Counted from the first letter of the stretch, positions 9,626-19,661 are shown. The stretch is DNA of 64,000 nt from Gillisella vitis (GCF_001541345.2 NZ_LMVL02000002.1:806001-870000); one strand, 5' to 3'. The notes: generated by a model from the sequence alone, not told the origin. Made by a program: numbers and translations.

Positions 9626-9645
9626 CAGTGAAACCTGTTTCACTG
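9626..9645. promoter_or_regulatory. Perfect 20-bp palindrome upstream of the HWE kinase gene
   Basis: Half-sites CAGTGAAAC and GTTTCACTG are exact reverse complements with a 2-base centre. This is the form of a dimeric repressor operator, 142 bases before the kinase start. An EcfG-like element (GGAAC at 9615-9619, GTTT 17 bases later) overlaps it but matches the CGTT consensus only partly. No regulator gene next to it suggests the binder. Confidence 0.5.
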
Positions 9646-9787
9646 AAACGACGGCAATGCTGCCTGGGCGCCTATGGTTCAGGGCAGAGATTATGCAAAG
9701 CGTATAAACTGTTGAAGCGAGCCTGAATGCGCCCGAAGGGCGCTCAGTGCTGCGACATTTGAAGTGATATTGTGAACCTGGGGGATC

Positions 9788-10996
9788 TTGGCATTGTCTT
9801 TTCCGGAGGCCAAACAGGCCTGGCCATCCTCTCATGTCTCTATCAGCACCGATGATTTCCTGGCAGGCGGCGGCCGGATTGGTGAGATGATCCGCCATTT
9901 CGACTGGGCAGCGACATCGCTGGGTCCAATCAAGAGCTGGCCACTGTCGCTGAAAATCACCATGCGGATGGTGTTGGCCTCGCGCCAGCCGATGTGCTTC
10001 TGGTGGGGGCCGGACCTGCTGAAATTCTATAACGAGGCCTATGAGCCGATACTGGGCCTGCGCAAGGACAAGGCCCTGGGCAGGCCCTTTGCCGAGATCT
10101 GGGCGGATGTCTGGGACGGGGTTCTGCCCTATGTGCGCAGCGCCCTGGCCGGCACGGCAACATGGGAAGAAAATATGCCGCTGGTGATGACCCGCAATGG
10201 TTTTGCGGAGCAGACCTACTGGACCTTTTCCTATAGTCCGCTTTACGGCGACGATGGCGCGGTGCATGGGCTGCTGAACATCGTCACGGAGACGACGCAG
10301 GCCGTGCTTGACCGCCAGGTGCTGGAGACGCGCCATGAGGAAACCCGCCAGCATCTTCGCCAAAAAGAAGCCTATGAGCAGGAATTGCGCCTGCTGAACG
10401 GTGAACTCGCGCATCGGGTAAAAAACATGCTGGCCATGGTGCAATCCATTGTCGGCCAGACCATGCGCAGCGCTCAATCGCTGCCGCAGGCGGCTAGCCA
10501 GGTTTCGGCCCGCATTCAGGCCTTGTCCAAGGCGCAGGATTTGTTGACCGGCAAGAGCGTGGCCTCCGCGGATATCGCCGAAGTGGTCGAAAACGCCATC
10601 GACCCGCATCGTGACAGTCCAGAACGCTTCCTGATCATTGGCCCCACATCCATGCAGGCCTCGTCGCGCCAGGCGCTTGGCCTGTCGCTTGCCTTGCATG
10701 AGCTTGCCACCAATGCCACGAAATATGGATCGCTGTCGGTAACGGCCGGTCAGGTGGAGGTGGAATGGGGCAATGAGGAGGATGGCCGTTTTTTCCTGCG
10801 CTGGAGCGAGCGCGGTGGGCCGCCCGTGTCTGAACCGCAGCGTCGCGGCTTCGGCTCCAAGCTGACCGAGCGCGTCGTGGCGGATCTGTTTCGCGGCGAG
10901 GCGAAGATTGATTTTGCCCCCGATGGCGTGGTGTTTGTGCTGCGCGGGCAATTGGACCAGGTTGCTGTCACTGAGAGACCAAGGACTGCCGAGTAG
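9788..10996 (+). CDS. PAS-containing HWE-family sensor histidine kinase
   Basis: 402 residues. A PAS domain occupies about residues 55-175 (FWWGPDLLKFYNEAYEPILG, TYWTFSYSPLYGDDG). The phosphoacceptor box GELAHRVKNMLAMVQS places the His at about 209. The catalytic part has HELATNATKYGSLS and WSERGGPPV...GFGSKLTERVV, the altered ATP-binding signature of HWE kinases. No membrane segment is seen, so it senses in the cytoplasm. The reading frame opens with TTG at 9788, four bases after a run of G; the TTG at 9794 or another nearby start is equally possible. No response regulator gene is adjacent. HWE kinases often feed the alphaproteobacterial general stress response or light/redox sensing; which applies here is unknown. 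Confidence 0.88.
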   Translation: MALSFPEAKQAWPSSHVSISTDDFLAGGGRIGEMIRHFDWAATSLGPIKSWPLSLKITMRMVLASRQPMCFWWGPDLLKFYNEAYEPILGLRKDKALGRPFAEIWADVWDGVLPYVRSALAGTATWEENMPLVMTRNGFAEQTYWTFSYSPLYGDDGAVHGLLNIVTETTQAVLDRQVLETRHEETRQHLRQKEAYEQELRLLNGELAHRVKNMLAMVQSIVGQTMRSAQSLPQAASQVSARIQALSKAQDLLTGKSVASADIAEVVENAIDPHRDSPERFLIIGPTSMQASSRQALGLSLALHELATNATKYGSLSVTAGQVEVEWGNEEDGRFFLRWSERGGPPVSEPQRRGFGSKLTERVVADLFRGEAKIDFAPDGVVFVLRGQLDQVAVTERPRTAE

Positions 10997-11087
10997 CTCT
11001 CTCGCAAGCGACGCCACTCTTGACCGCAAAGGCCGCGCATGGCAGGTCAGACTGACCTTTTGACTTCGATGATAAATGCAGGTTCCC

Positions 11088-12059
11088 ATGACGCTTCCTC
11101 TCGCTCCTTCGGCCTCCGCCCCGCATATGGACCCGAAGCGCTCCTTTCAGGCGCTGATCCTGACGCTGCACACTTACTGGGCCGACAAGGGCTGCGCCGT
11201 GTTGCAACCCTATGACATGGAGGTCGGCGCCGGTACGTTTCACCCGGCAACAACGCTACGCGCGCTTGGCCCCAAGCCCTGGAAAGCCGCTTACGTTCAG
11301 CCCTCGCGCCGTCCTTCCGATGGCCGCTATGGTGAAAATCCCAATCGCTTGCAGCATTACTACCAGTATCAGGTGATCCTGAAGCCCAACCCGTCCAACC
11401 TGCAGGAGCTTTATCTCGGCTCATTGAAGGCCATCGGTCTCGATCCGCTGTTGCATGACGTGCGCTTTGTGGAAGACGATTGGGAAAGCCCGACGCTGGG
11501 CGCCTGGGGTCTCGGCTGGGAATGCTGGTGCGACGGGATGGAAGTCTCGCAATTCACCTATTTCCAGCAGGTCTGCGGCATCGAATGCTCGCCGGTGGCG
11601 GGTGAGTTGACCTATGGTCTGGAGCGTTTGGCCATGTATGTGCAGGGCGTCGATAATGTCTATGACCTGAACTTCAATGGCCGCGACGGCGAGGAAAAGA
11701 TCTCCTACGGCGATGTTTTCCTTCAAGCCGAGCAGGAATATTCCCGCCATAATTTCGAATATGCCAATACCGAAATGCTGCTGCGGCATTTTACCGATGC
11801 CGAGAAGGAATGTCAGGCGCTGCTGGATGCCGGTGCGCCGGGCGAAAGCGCCAATCAGGTGCTGCATAAATGCGTTTTTCCGGCCTACGATCAATGCATC
11901 AAGGCAAGCCACGTCTTCAACCTGCTGGATGCGCGCGGGGTGATTTCCGTCACCGAGCGCCAGAGCTATATCCTGCGGGTGCGCACGCTGGCCAAGGCCT
12001 GCGGCGAGGCCTTTTTGCAGACCGATGCCGGTGGCGCGAATTTCGGCAAGGCCGCCTAA
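11088..12059 (+). CDS. glyQ: Glycyl-tRNA synthetase alpha subunit
   Basis: Catalytic subunit of the alpha2-beta2 bacterial glycyl-tRNA synthetase, which charges tRNA-Gly. All conserved blocks are present: [59 protein letters not shown] and the motif-3-like [18 protein letters not shown] take the ATG at 11088 (AGG five bases before) giving 323 residues; 11076 gives 327. The beta subunit gene glyS lies 2.7 kb downstream on the same strand, with three other genes between, whereas the two are adjacent in many bacteria. Confidence 0.96.
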   Translation: MTLPLAPSASAPHMDPKRSFQALILTLHTYWADKGCAVLQPYDMEVGAGTFHPATTLRALGPKPWKAAYVQPSRRPSDGRYGENPNRLQHYYQYQVILKPNPSNLQELYLGSLKAIGLDPLLHDVRFVEDDWESPTLGAWGLGWECWCDGMEVSQFTYFQQVCGIECSPVAGELTYGLERLAMYVQGVDNVYDLNFNGRDGEEKISYGDVFLQAEQEYSRHNFEYANTEMLLRHFTDAEKECQALLDAGAPGESANQVLHKCVFPAYDQCIKASHVFNLLDARGVISVTERQSYILRVRTLAKACGEAFLQTDAGGANFGKAA

Positions 12060-12092
12060 GAGCTTGGAAACGGCTGGGGAGAGGGCAAGGGC

Positions 12093-12833
12093 ATGACGCT
12101 GGACACCCTTCTCCGGCGAATGACATGGATGCGGCGCGGCTGGCTGATTCTCGCGGCTCTCTGCGGGGTGTTTTATTTCATTCTGGTGCCGTTTTTTCTC
12201 TACACCGCCTGGGTTCAATATGTGGTGGCGGCCACCGGCTTTGCCACCTATACCGGCGTCACCAGCTGGCTGGCGCAGGGTGTTGGTCGCTGGGCGGCTT
12301 TCATTGAGATTGGCGCTGTCGTGTTTCGGGTTGCCAGCGCCTGTTTCTGGTTGGCCTGGCTGTGGTTTGCCGTTCACTTCGCCGCCCGTCTTTCACCTGA
12401 TGCGCCGCCACGACTTGGCCCCTGGGTCTCGGTGATCTGCTGGTTCGTGCCGATCATCAAATATATATTTCCCCAGGTGGTGATGATGGAAATTGCCCGC
12501 ATCACCATGCGCGATGACCACGCTCCGCCGGAAGGACAAGCGCCGGATCATGATTTGCCCGCCCTGAATGTTCGAGACTTGTACTGGCTCGTCCCATCCA
12601 TTCTGGTCTGCAATCTGGTGAGCCTGACGGTGATGAATGTCGTATCGCAGGCAGTGGCCGACCAGTTGCAGTTCTCGGCCCATAGTCAACACATCCTGCA
12701 TCTTGCTGCCGCTGGGGGTGTTGCGAGCCTGCTTTCGCTTTTGGCCATGGATGCCTATGCCCGTACGATGGCGAAAGCCCAGGAAACCAGGCTGGCACGG
12801 TTGTTCCTTGATCGCGATCTGCCTGAAGCTTGA
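12093..12833 (+). CDS. DUF4328-type polytopic membrane protein
   Basis: 246 residues with about five or six hydrophobic helices (near 17-40, 46-62, 70-96, 115-133, 161-180 and 200-222). The segment WVSVICWFVPIIKYIFPQVVMMEI is the conserved core of DUF4328, where Trp-x2-Pro lies in a membrane helix. Function unknown. It begins 33 bases after glyQ and is probably co-transcribed with it. Confidence 0.75.
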   Translation: MTLDTLLRRMTWMRRGWLILAALCGVFYFILVPFFLYTAWVQYVVAATGFATYTGVTSWLAQGVGRWAAFIEIGAVVFRVASACFWLAWLWFAVHFAARLSPDAPPRLGPWVSVICWFVPIIKYIFPQVVMMEIARITMRDDHAPPEGQAPDHDLPALNVRDLYWLVPSILVCNLVSLTVMNVVSQAVADQLQFSAHSQHILHLAAAGGVASLLSLLAMDAYARTMAKAQETRLARLFLDRDLPEA

Positions 12834-12964
12834 AGCCTGAACCTTGAAGGGGTGGCACATTGAAGATTGCAATGGAAACGGCGGCGCGCTACTTGCATAA
12901 GCCCTTAAGCCGGAAACGATTTAAGGAATTATGCAGCAGGCAAAAGCCCGGTTAACCCACGGAC

Positions 12965-14242
12965 ATGCTCATGACCCTTACCGCCCAGACCGCCGACGCC
13001 CTCACCATCCTGCCGCCCGGAAAGCCGCTAACCGGCCATGTCAGCCCGCCCGGTTCGAAGTCGATCACCAACCGGGTATTATTGCTGGCGGGTCTGGCCA
13101 ATGGCACCAGCCGGTTGACCGGCGCGCTGAAAAGCGATGACACCCGCTATATGGCGGATGCGCTGAGAGCCATGGGCGTCACCGTCGAGGAGCCGGATGA
13201 GACCACCTTCGTCGTCACCGGCACGGGCCTGTGGCGCGCACCGGATGAAGCGTTGTTTCTGGGCAACGCCGGTACCGCTACCCGCTTCCTGACGGCGGCG
13301 GTGGCGCTGGCCAATGGCCGTTTCACCATCGATGGCGACGAGCATATGCGCAAACGGCCGATCCAGCCGCTGGTCAATGCCCTGCAATCGCTGGGCGTGG
13401 CGATTGCCGCCCCAAGCGGCTGCCCGCCGGTTGCCATCGATGCCAAGGGTGCATTTGCCAAAAACCGGGTGGTGATCGATGCCGGTCTCTCCAGCCAATA
13501 TGTCTCGGCCCTGCTGATGGCCGCCCCGATGGCGGGTGAAGCATTCGAGGTGGAACTGGCCGGTAGCGAGATCGGCGCACGCGGCTATATCGATCTAACG
13601 CTTGCGGCCATGCGCGCCTTCGGCGCCCGTATTGAGCAACCGTCCGAGACGATCTGGCGGGTTGACCCGACCGGCTACAAGGCAAGCGATTTCCACATTG
13701 AGCCGGATGCCTCCGCCGCCACCTATCTCTGGGCTGCGGAAGTATTGACCGGTGGGAAGGTCGATATCGGCACGCCAGCCGGTCAGTTTACCCAGCCCGA
13801 TGCCAAGGCCCATGCGGTGATTTCCGCTTTCCCGCAGATGCCCGAGGTGATCGACGGCAGCCAGATGCAGGACGCCATCCCGACCATCGCCGTGCTGGCG
13901 GCCTTCAACGAAACGCCGGTGCGTTTCGTCGGCATCGCCAATCTGCGCGTCAAGGAATGCGACCGCATCCGGGCGCTCTCGACCGGCCTCAACGCCATCC
14001 GCCTTGGCCTTGCCATGGAAGAGGGCGACGACCTGATCATCGCCTCCGATCCGACGCTGGTGGGACAGACCCTGCCAGCCAGCATCGACACCTTCGCCGA
14101 CCACCGCATTGCCATGAGCTTTGCACTGGCGGGCCTGAAAGTGGGGGGCATCACCATTCTCGATCCCGGCTGCGTGGCGAAAACCTATCCCGGCTATTGG
14201 GACGCGCTGGCGACGCTTGGTGTGGAGTATCAGCGCGACTGA
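12965..14242 (+). CDS. aroA: EPSP synthase (3-phosphoshikimate 1-carboxyvinyltransferase) family protein
   Basis: 425 residues, full length for the family, which joins shikimate-3-phosphate and phosphoenolpyruvate in the shikimate pathway. The S3P/PEP site PPGSKSITNRVLLLAGL (28-44), LGNAGTATRFLT (99-110), RVKECDRIR and DHRIAMSF are intact, so the enzyme should be active. The active-site loop reads NAGTATRF (101-108): the last residue aligns with Pro101 of the E. coli enzyme. It resembles the E. coli-like class more than the CP4-like class I expect as the main AroA of Agrobacterium, hence it may be a second copy. It lies between glyQ and glyS without other shikimate genes. Confidence 0.88.
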   Translation: MLMTLTAQTADALTILPPGKPLTGHVSPPGSKSITNRVLLLAGLANGTSRLTGALKSDDTRYMADALRAMGVTVEEPDETTFVVTGTGLWRAPDEALFLGNAGTATRFLTAAVALANGRFTIDGDEHMRKRPIQPLVNALQSLGVAIAAPSGCPPVAIDAKGAFAKNRVVIDAGLSSQYVSALLMAAPMAGEAFEVELAGSEIGARGYIDLTLAAMRAFGARIEQPSETIWRVDPTGYKASDFHIEPDASAATYLWAAEVLTGGKVDIGTPAGQFTQPDAKAHAVISAFPQMPEVIDGSQMQDAIPTIAVLAAFNETPVRFVGIANLRVKECDRIRALSTGLNAIRLGLAMEEGDDLIIASDPTLVGQTLPASIDTFADHRIAMSFALAGLKVGGITILDPGCVAKTYPGYWDALATLGVEYQRD

Positions 14243-14350
14243 AATTACCCAATCTCTTCATCTTGATGGGGAGTATTTTGGCAATATACAGTCTTGGGTT
14301 GCGTAAATCGGAAGCCTTCAATAAATTCCCTCGGTAACCTGGGGGCATTT

Positions 14351-14680
14351 ATGGCTATATCAACTGAACAACAAATTCTAATAGAACAACGTGTAACCAA
14401 CGAAGCGAAGTCGATGGGCGCAAGCTATGCGCTTTGGTTCTTTGTCGGTTATCTCGGTGGACATCGCTTCTATCTTGGTCGAAAAGGTTCTGCGATTGCG
14501 ATTCTGCTCATGACTATTGCTGGTTGGCTGCTTGCGGTTGTTGGCGTGGGATTGATTTTGCTTGCAATCGTTGGGCTATGGTTGCTGATCGATGCATTCC
14601 TTATTCCGGGCATGGTTGCGGAGCATAAAAACAAGGTGCGCAGCGATCTGCTTCAACAAGCATTGTTGTCGGCTCACTAG
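14351..14680 (+). CDS. TM2-domain membrane protein
   Basis: 109 residues. A TM2 domain covers the middle: YALWFFVGYLGGHRFYLGRK (the conserved GGHRFYLG turn between two helices) followed by a long hydrophobic hairpin. Start at 14351 is preceded by CTGGGGGC. The gene and its 110-base upstream region are visibly more AT-rich than the neighbouring aroA and glyS, suggesting later arrival. It ends in its own terminator. Function of TM2 proteins in bacteria is unknown. Confidence 0.8.
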   Translation: MAISTEQQILIEQRVTNEAKSMGASYALWFFVGYLGGHRFYLGRKGSAIAILLMTIAGWLLAVVGVGLILLAIVGLWLLIDAFLIPGMVAEHKNKVRSDLLQQALLSAH

Positions 14681-14689
14681 GGGGAAAGC

Positions 14690-14720
14690 GCAAAATGCCA
14701 TCGGTCAGATGGCATTTTGC
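14690..14720 (+). terminator. Hairpin after the TM2 gene
   Basis: GCAAAATGCCATC pairs exactly with GATGGCATTTTGC (13 bp) around the loop GGTCA. The stem carries its own A/T ends, so it can work on both strands; it separates the TM2 gene from glyS. Confidence 0.75.
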
Positions 14721-14797
14721 CGCCATTGCATGGATGACTTTTCGCTTCGGGCTTGCTAAGTCCGCTTCACGATAAAGCCAACCGTAAAGTCAGTCCC

Positions 14798-17110
14798 ATG
14801 CCCGATCTTCTGCTTGAACTTCGCTCCGAGGAAATCCCCGCACGCATGCAGCGCAAGGCGGCGGGCGATCTGAAAAAGCTGGTCACCGATGCACTTGTCG
14901 ATGCGGGCCTGACCTATGAAGGTGCGCGGGAATACTGGACGCCGCGCCGGTTGGTGCTGGACATTCGCGGCCTGACGGCCCGCTCCGCCGATGTGAAGGA
15001 AGAGCGCAAGGGGCCGAGCGTCTCGGCGCCGGAAAAGGCCATTGAGGGCTTTTTGCGCGGCGCCGGGCTTGCCTCCATCGATCAGGCCGTGGTCAAGACC
15101 GATCCCAAGAAGGGCGATTTCTACGTCGCGATGATCGACAAGCCGGGCCGCTCGGCGGAAGAGATCATCACCGAGGTGATGCCGGGCATTATCCGCAGTT
15201 TTCCCTGGCCGAAGAGCATGCGCTCCGGTGCGGCTTCCATGCCAAGGGGCTCAAGCTATGGCGGCATCGAGGGCAAGGGGTCGGAAAGCCTGCGCTGGGT
15301 GCGGCCGCTGCAATCCATTCTCTGTACTTTCGGCTCCGAGCATGACGAAGTGGCGATCATTCCCTTCGACATCGACGGGATCACCGCCTCCAACATCACC
15401 TATGGCCATCGGTTCCACGCGCCGGATGCCATCACCGTGCGGCGCTTCGACGATTATGTGTCGAGCCTCGAAAAGGCCAAGGTGATCCTTGATGCCGAGC
15501 GGCGCAAGGACATCATCCTGCACGACGCCCGCGACATCGCCTTTGCCAACGGGCTGGATCTGGTGGAAGACGAGGGCCTGCTGGAAGAGGTCTCGGGCTT
15601 GGTGGAATATCCGCAGGTCCTGCTGGGTACGTTTGAGGCCGATTACCTGTCAATCCCGGCGGAAATTATCCGGCTGACCATCAAGACCAACCAGAAATGC
15701 TTCGTCACCCGGCCAATTGGCGAGAGTGACGCGCTCTCCAACCATTTCATCCTGATCTCCAACATCGCCGCCCATGATGGCGGTGCGGAAATCATCCATG
15801 GTAATGGCAAGGTGGTCCGCGCCCGTCTGTCCGATGCCCTGCATTTCTGGAAACGCGACCAGGGCAACCTGCCGGATCTGGAAACGCTTGAAGCCTCTGC
15901 CGCGAAATTCGACCTCGACCTTAAAAAACCGCTCGACCAGCGGATGGCCAAGCTGGATGCGCTGAACGTCACGTTCCACGCCAAGCTCGGCATGCAAGGC
16001 GAGCGGGTCGCCCGCATCCGTGCCTTGGCCAAGGTTCTGGCTCCTGTCGTCGGTGCTGATGAAGCACTGGTGGACCGCGCCGTGGTGCTGGCCAAAGCCG
16101 ATCTGCGCACCGAAGCGGTCGGCGAATTCCCGGAACTGCAAGGCCTGATGGGCCGCAAATATGCGACGCTTCAGGGTGAGCCTGAAAGCGTCGCTGCGGC
16201 CATCGAGGATCATTACAAGCCGCAAGGCCCATCGGATCGCCTGCCGGAAGACAAGGTGGCGATTACGGTGGCACTGGCCGATAAGCTGGATACGCTGGTT
16301 GGATTCTGGGCCATTGACGAGAAGCCGACAGGATCGAAGGACCCGTTTGCACTGCGGCGGGCGGCGTTGGGCGTGGTGCGGATTTTGCTGGAGAAGGGGA
16401 TTCGGCTACGCTTAAGATACGTTGTTGGCATAGCCGCCTCCACTTTTGAAAATATTAGCCATTCATTTGGTTCGATTGCTGAGGACATTACAGCTGATAA
16501 CGTTGCTGAATATGCACAAGTACTAACTGGTCTCAATGAGAGACTGTCGGCTATAATGGGGGTTGAAAATATTCGGCGTACCTTTGTAGCATTCACTGTC
16601 TTAGAATTTTTCCACGACCGCCTGAAAGTCTACCTCCGCGACCAGGGCGCTCGCCACGACATTATCGATGCGGTCCTGACTCCCGATGCCGACGATCTGT
16701 TGATGGTCGCCCGCCGCGCCGAAGCACTCACCGCTTTCATCACCTCCGAAGACGGCAAGAACCTGTTGGCGGGCACCAAGCGCGCCACGCAGCTGCTGGC
16801 GGCGGAGGAAAAGAAGGGGACGGTGGTGGCCGATGGCGTGTCCGAGGCGCTGCTGACACTCGACGCCGAAAAGGCGCTTTATGCCGCCATCATCCAGGCC
16901 ACCCAATCCGCAGCCGAGGCCGTGGCTAAGGAAGATTTCCGATCCGCCATGCAGGCACTGTCCACCCTGCGCGCCCCGGTCGATCGGTTCTTCGAGGATG
17001 TGTTGGTCAATGACGAAGACGCCGCCATCCGCGCCAATCGCCTGGCACTGCTGAAGGCGATCCGCGAAGCAACCGGCACGGTGGCGGATTTCTCCAAGAT
17101 CGCCGGGTAA
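14798..17110 (+). CDS. glyS: Glycyl-tRNA synthetase beta subunit
   Basis: 770 residues from the ATG at 14798 ([18 protein letters not shown]), the conserved start. It binds tRNA-Gly and completes the alpha2-beta2 enzyme. Typical blocks are [35 protein letters not shown], and the C-terminal [24 protein letters not shown] with [22 protein letters not shown]. Between [11 protein letters not shown] and FFHDRLKVY the DNA (about 16405-16612) drops sharply in GC and uses codons such as ATA, TTA and AGA, while the frame stays open; the encoded stretch (RYVVGIAAS...[10 protein letters not shown]) does not look like the neighbouring protein in codon use. This is treated as a finding. Confidence 0.95.
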   Translation: MPDLLLELRSEEIPARMQRKAAGDLKKLVTDALVDAGLTYEGAREYWTPRRLVLDIRGLTARSADVKEERKGPSVSAPEKAIEGFLRGAGLASIDQAVVKTDPKKGDFYVAMIDKPGRSAEEIITEVMPGIIRSFPWPKSMRSGAASMPRGSSYGGIEGKGSESLRWVRPLQSILCTFGSEHDEVAIIPFDIDGITASNITYGHRFHAPDAITVRRFDDYVSSLEKAKVILDAERRKDIILHDARDIAFANGLDLVEDEGLLEEVSGLVEYPQVLLGTFEADYLSIPAEIIRLTIKTNQKCFVTRPIGESDALSNHFILISNIAAHDGGAEIIHGNGKVVRARLSDALHFWKRDQGNLPDLETLEASAAKFDLDLKKPLDQRMAKLDALNVTFHAKLGMQGERVARIRALAKVLAPVVGADEALVDRAVVLAKADLRTEAVGEFPELQGLMGRKYATLQGEPESVAAAIEDHYKPQGPSDRLPEDKVAITVALADKLDTLVGFWAIDEKPTGSKDPFALRRAALGVVRILLEKGIRLRLRYVVGIAASTFENISHSFGSIAEDITADNVAEYAQVLTGLNERLSAIMGVENIRRTFVAFTVLEFFHDRLKVYLRDQGARHDIIDAVLTPDADDLLMVARRAEALTAFITSEDGKNLLAGTKRATQLLAAEEKKGTVVADGVSEALLTLDAEKALYAAIIQATQSAAEAVAKEDFRSAMQALSTLRAPVDRFFEDVLVNDEDAAIRANRLALLKAIREATGTVADFSKIAG

Positions 17111-17127
17111 GGAAAGCAGGCGCAGAC

Positions 17128-17619
17128 ATGGATAAAATCCTGATCAGCGCCTGCCTCATGGGCCGTCCGGTGCGCTATGATGGCAAGGGCAAGCCCCTGT
17201 ATCATCCCGCTATTGCCCGCTGGCAAGACGAGGGGCGGCTGATGGTGTTTTGCCCGGAACAGGCCGGAGGCCTGCCGACGCCGCGTCCGCCAGCGGAAAT
17301 CGAGCAGGGCGGCAATGGCGAGGATGTGCTGCAAGGCCGCGCCCGCGTTCTGGAAGTGACCGGCGGCGATGTCACCGCAGAATTTATCGCCGGTGGCCGC
17401 AACGCGGTGGATGTGGCCCTGGAACAGGGCTGTCGCTATGCTCTGTTGATTGACGGCAGCCCGTCCTGCGGCTCCGGCTTTATCTATGACGGCTCGTTTT
17501 CAGGCGCCCGCCATCCGGGCTTCGGCGTGACAGCGGCCCTGTTGAAACAGGCGGGTGTTGCAGTGTTTTCAGATAGGACCATCGAAGCGCTTGAGGCAGC
17601 GGTTTCAAGTGGCTCTTAA
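17128..17619 (+). CDS. DUF523 family protein (YbbK-like)
   Basis: 163 residues, starting MDKILISACLMGRPVRYDG. The Cys-containing N-terminal motif SACLxGxxVRYDG, FCPEQAGGLPTPRPPAEI and LIDGSPSCGSGFIYDG define DUF523. The conserved Cys residues suggest a metal or cluster site, but no function is established. It begins 17 bases after glyS and is likely the last gene of that transcript, ending at the terminator at 17624. Confidence 0.88.
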   Translation: MDKILISACLMGRPVRYDGKGKPLYHPAIARWQDEGRLMVFCPEQAGGLPTPRPPAEIEQGGNGEDVLQGRARVLEVTGGDVTAEFIAGGRNAVDVALEQGCRYALLIDGSPSCGSGFIYDGSFSGARHPGFGVTAALLKQAGVAVFSDRTIEALEAAVSSGS

Positions 17620-17623
17620 CAGA

Positions 17624-17651
17624 AAAGCCGCCGGATTGCGCCGGCGGCTTT
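17624..17651. terminator. Bidirectional terminator
   Basis: AAAGCCGCCGG and CCGGCGGCTTT form an 11-bp GC-rich stem with the loop ATTGCG. The ends are T-rich on both strands, so it can end the glyS-DUF523 transcript and the opposing chemoreceptor transcript. Confidence 0.85.
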
Positions 17652-17671
17652 CGTCTTGGGAGACGGATGGT

Positions 17672-19504
17672 TTAGCCAGCCCGGCGCATCTGCTGGGCCA
17701 TGCCACTGAGCGCCGCGCCATCACCCTGCTGGTTGACGCGGAAACCCTGGATCAGGTTGAGAAGGTCGCCGGTGTCGTTGGCGAGAACCTCGGCTGAGGC
17801 GGTGGTTTCCTCGGCCATGGCGGCATTCTGCTGGGTGGTGGTGTCGAGCACGTTGAGCGCGGACGAGATCGAGCGGAGCGTGGTATCCTGTTCCTGGGCG
17901 CTGGCGGCAATGCGCGCCACCACGTCGTTGGCCTCGGTGATCTGGGTGGAGATCCGCTTCAGGGCTTCGCCGGTGCGGCCCACCAGCTGCACGCCTTCCG
18001 TGACCTGAGCCGAGGAGCGCGCGATCTGCGCCTTGATTTCCTTGGCGGCTGCCGCCGAGCGTTGTGCCAGTTCGCGCACTTCCTGAGCGACGACCGCAAA
18101 CCCCTTGCCGCTTTCACCGGCACGCGCCGCTTCCACACCGGCATTCAGCGCCAGAAGGTTGGTCTGGAAGGCAATCTCGTCGATCACCCCGATGATCTTG
18201 GTGATTTCCTCGGAGGATTTTTCGATGCCGCTCATCGCCTCAATGGCGTGGCCGACAATGCCGTCGCTCTGCTGGGCTTCCTGGCTGACCGATTTCACCC
18301 GGCTTGCCGCCTCGCGAGCGCCATCGGCGGTCTGGCGAATTGCCACGGTCAACTCGTCCAAGGCTGCCGAAGTTTCTTCCAGATTGGCGGCCTGGCGTTC
18401 GGTGCGGGTCGCAAGCTCGCCGGAGGCGCGGCGAATTTCTTCCTTGCTGATGCTGATATCGTTGCCCTTCAGGTTGACGCGGGCCATGGCCTGCTCCAGC
18501 CGGGTCAGGGCATCGTTGAAATTATCGCGCAGATTCTCATACTTTGCACCGAGATCGGCACAGCGCACGGTCAGATCGCCGGTTGCCAGCTTCTCCAGCG
18601 AGGCGCCGATGGTCGCCACCACATGCGCCTGGGCGCGGGCCTCTTCAGCCTGCCGGTCGGCATTCTGCTGACGCTCGCTGTCCAACTCGCGCTGCTGTTC
18701 CTCCTGGCGGGCCACCATGGCATGGCGTTCGCGCACCTTTTCCTGCAAGGATTTGGTGGCCTTGGCCATCATGCCGACTTCATTGCTCATATTCGTGTGG
18801 GGAATGGTCAGCGTAACATTTTCATCGGCCACGGCCCGCAGCGCATCGTGAATGGCCGTCAGCGGTCGCGAAATGCCACGGATCACCACATAAGCAGCGG
18901 CAAGACCGATGACGAAGACGATCAGGCCCATGGAAATGGCTTTGAAGATTGCCGCATTCACCTCGGCATCGAGATCGTCCATGTAGAGGCCGGTCACGAC
19001 CACGACGCCCCATGGCTCGAAGGCCTTGGCGTAGGAACTCTTGCGGAAATCATTGCCTTCCTGGCCTGGCTTTGGACCGTAGAAGTCGGTGCGCCCGCCG
19101 CCTTCGCGGCCAAGCTTGACCAATTCGTCACGATAGGCAAAGCCCTTGCTATCGGCCTTGCCCTTGAAATTCTGCCCGACGCGCTTCGGATCGGGATGAA
19201 ACAGCATGTTCACATCATAGTCGTAGCCGAAGAAATAGCCGTCGGGATCGAATTTCAGCGCGTTGATCGTCTCATAGGCCTGCTTTTGTGCATCTGCCCG
19301 AGACAGGGTGCCCGCCACTTCCTTGGCATTGTAAAGCTTCATCACCGAAATGGCGGTTTCCACCTCGGTGCGCAGCATTTCATAGCGTTGGGTATAGATG
19401 GTTTGCTCTGAGGAGCGGATCTGGAAGAATGTCGCGATTGCGAAAGCCGCCATCAATCCGCCGACCAGAAGGAACAGTTGCAGCGAAATCCTGAGATTTT
19501 TCAT
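17672..19504 (-). CDS. Methyl-accepting chemotaxis protein, single-Cache type
   Basis: 610 residues from the ATG at 19504 ([16 protein letters not shown]). One helix at about 9-28, then a periplasmic sCache-type ligand domain with [23 protein letters not shown] and the repeat-like [16 protein letters not shown], a second helix near 190-212, HAMP, and a signalling domain with the hairpin tip [22 protein letters not shown]. It acts in the membrane and controls CheA. The C-terminus ([10 protein letters not shown]) has no CheR/CheB docking pentapeptide. The ligand is unknown; sCache domains of this kind often bind small organic acids. Convergent with DUF523, with a shared terminator. Confidence 0.94.
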   Translation of the reverse strand: MKNLRISLQLFLLVGGLMAAFAIATFFQIRSSEQTIYTQRYEMLRTEVETAISVMKLYNAKEVAGTLSRADAQKQAYETINALKFDPDGYFFGYDYDVNMLFHPDPKRVGQNFKGKADSKGFAYRDELVKLGREGGGRTDFYGPKPGQEGNDFRKSSYAKAFEPWGVVVVTGLYMDDLDAEVNAAIFKAISMGLIVFVIGLAAAYVVIRGISRPLTAIHDALRAVADENVTLTIPHTNMSNEVGMMAKATKSLQEKVRERHAMVARQEEQQRELDSERQQNADRQAEEARAQAHVVATIGASLEKLATGDLTVRCADLGAKYENLRDNFNDALTRLEQAMARVNLKGNDISISKEEIRRASGELATRTERQAANLEETSAALDELTVAIRQTADGAREAASRVKSVSQEAQQSDGIVGHAIEAMSGIEKSSEEITKIIGVIDEIAFQTNLLALNAGVEAARAGESGKGFAVVAQEVRELAQRSAAAAKEIKAQIARSSAQVTEGVQLVGRTGEALKRISTQITEANDVVARIAASAQEQDTTLRSISSALNVLDTTTQQNAAMAEETTASAEVLANDTGDLLNLIQGFRVNQQGDGAALSGMAQQMRRAG

Positions 19505-19640
19505 AGGTGTCTTCCAGCCCCGATCAATTTTCAAGGAGTATAGTGGCATTTGCTAAAAAAAGCCTAAAGACAGTCCCTTGGCAGTTTTCGGTTGTATTTT
19601 ATCAATAATTGACGAATGGGTTGTGAATCTGCGTTATGTC

Positions 19641-19661
19641 GCAAATGGCAAATGGCAAATG
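19641..19661. repeat. Three tandem copies of a 7-mer
   Basis: GCAAATG is repeated three times in succession in the intergenic stretch between the chemoreceptor and the small exported-protein gene. No function is suggested; it may be slippage. Confidence 0.6.

Noticed and set aside
9203..11089. Reverse-strand open frame of 628 codons opposite the HWE kinase
   Set aside because: Antisense shadow of a real gene in GC-rich DNA; no family motifs, no start signal.
11421..12377. Reverse open frame opposite glyQ
   Set aside because: Antisense shadow over an essential, fully conserved gene.
18062..19411. Forward open frame of 449 codons inside the chemoreceptor at 17672
   Set aside because: It is the antisense of the conserved signalling and Cache domains; sequence is low in recognisable structure.
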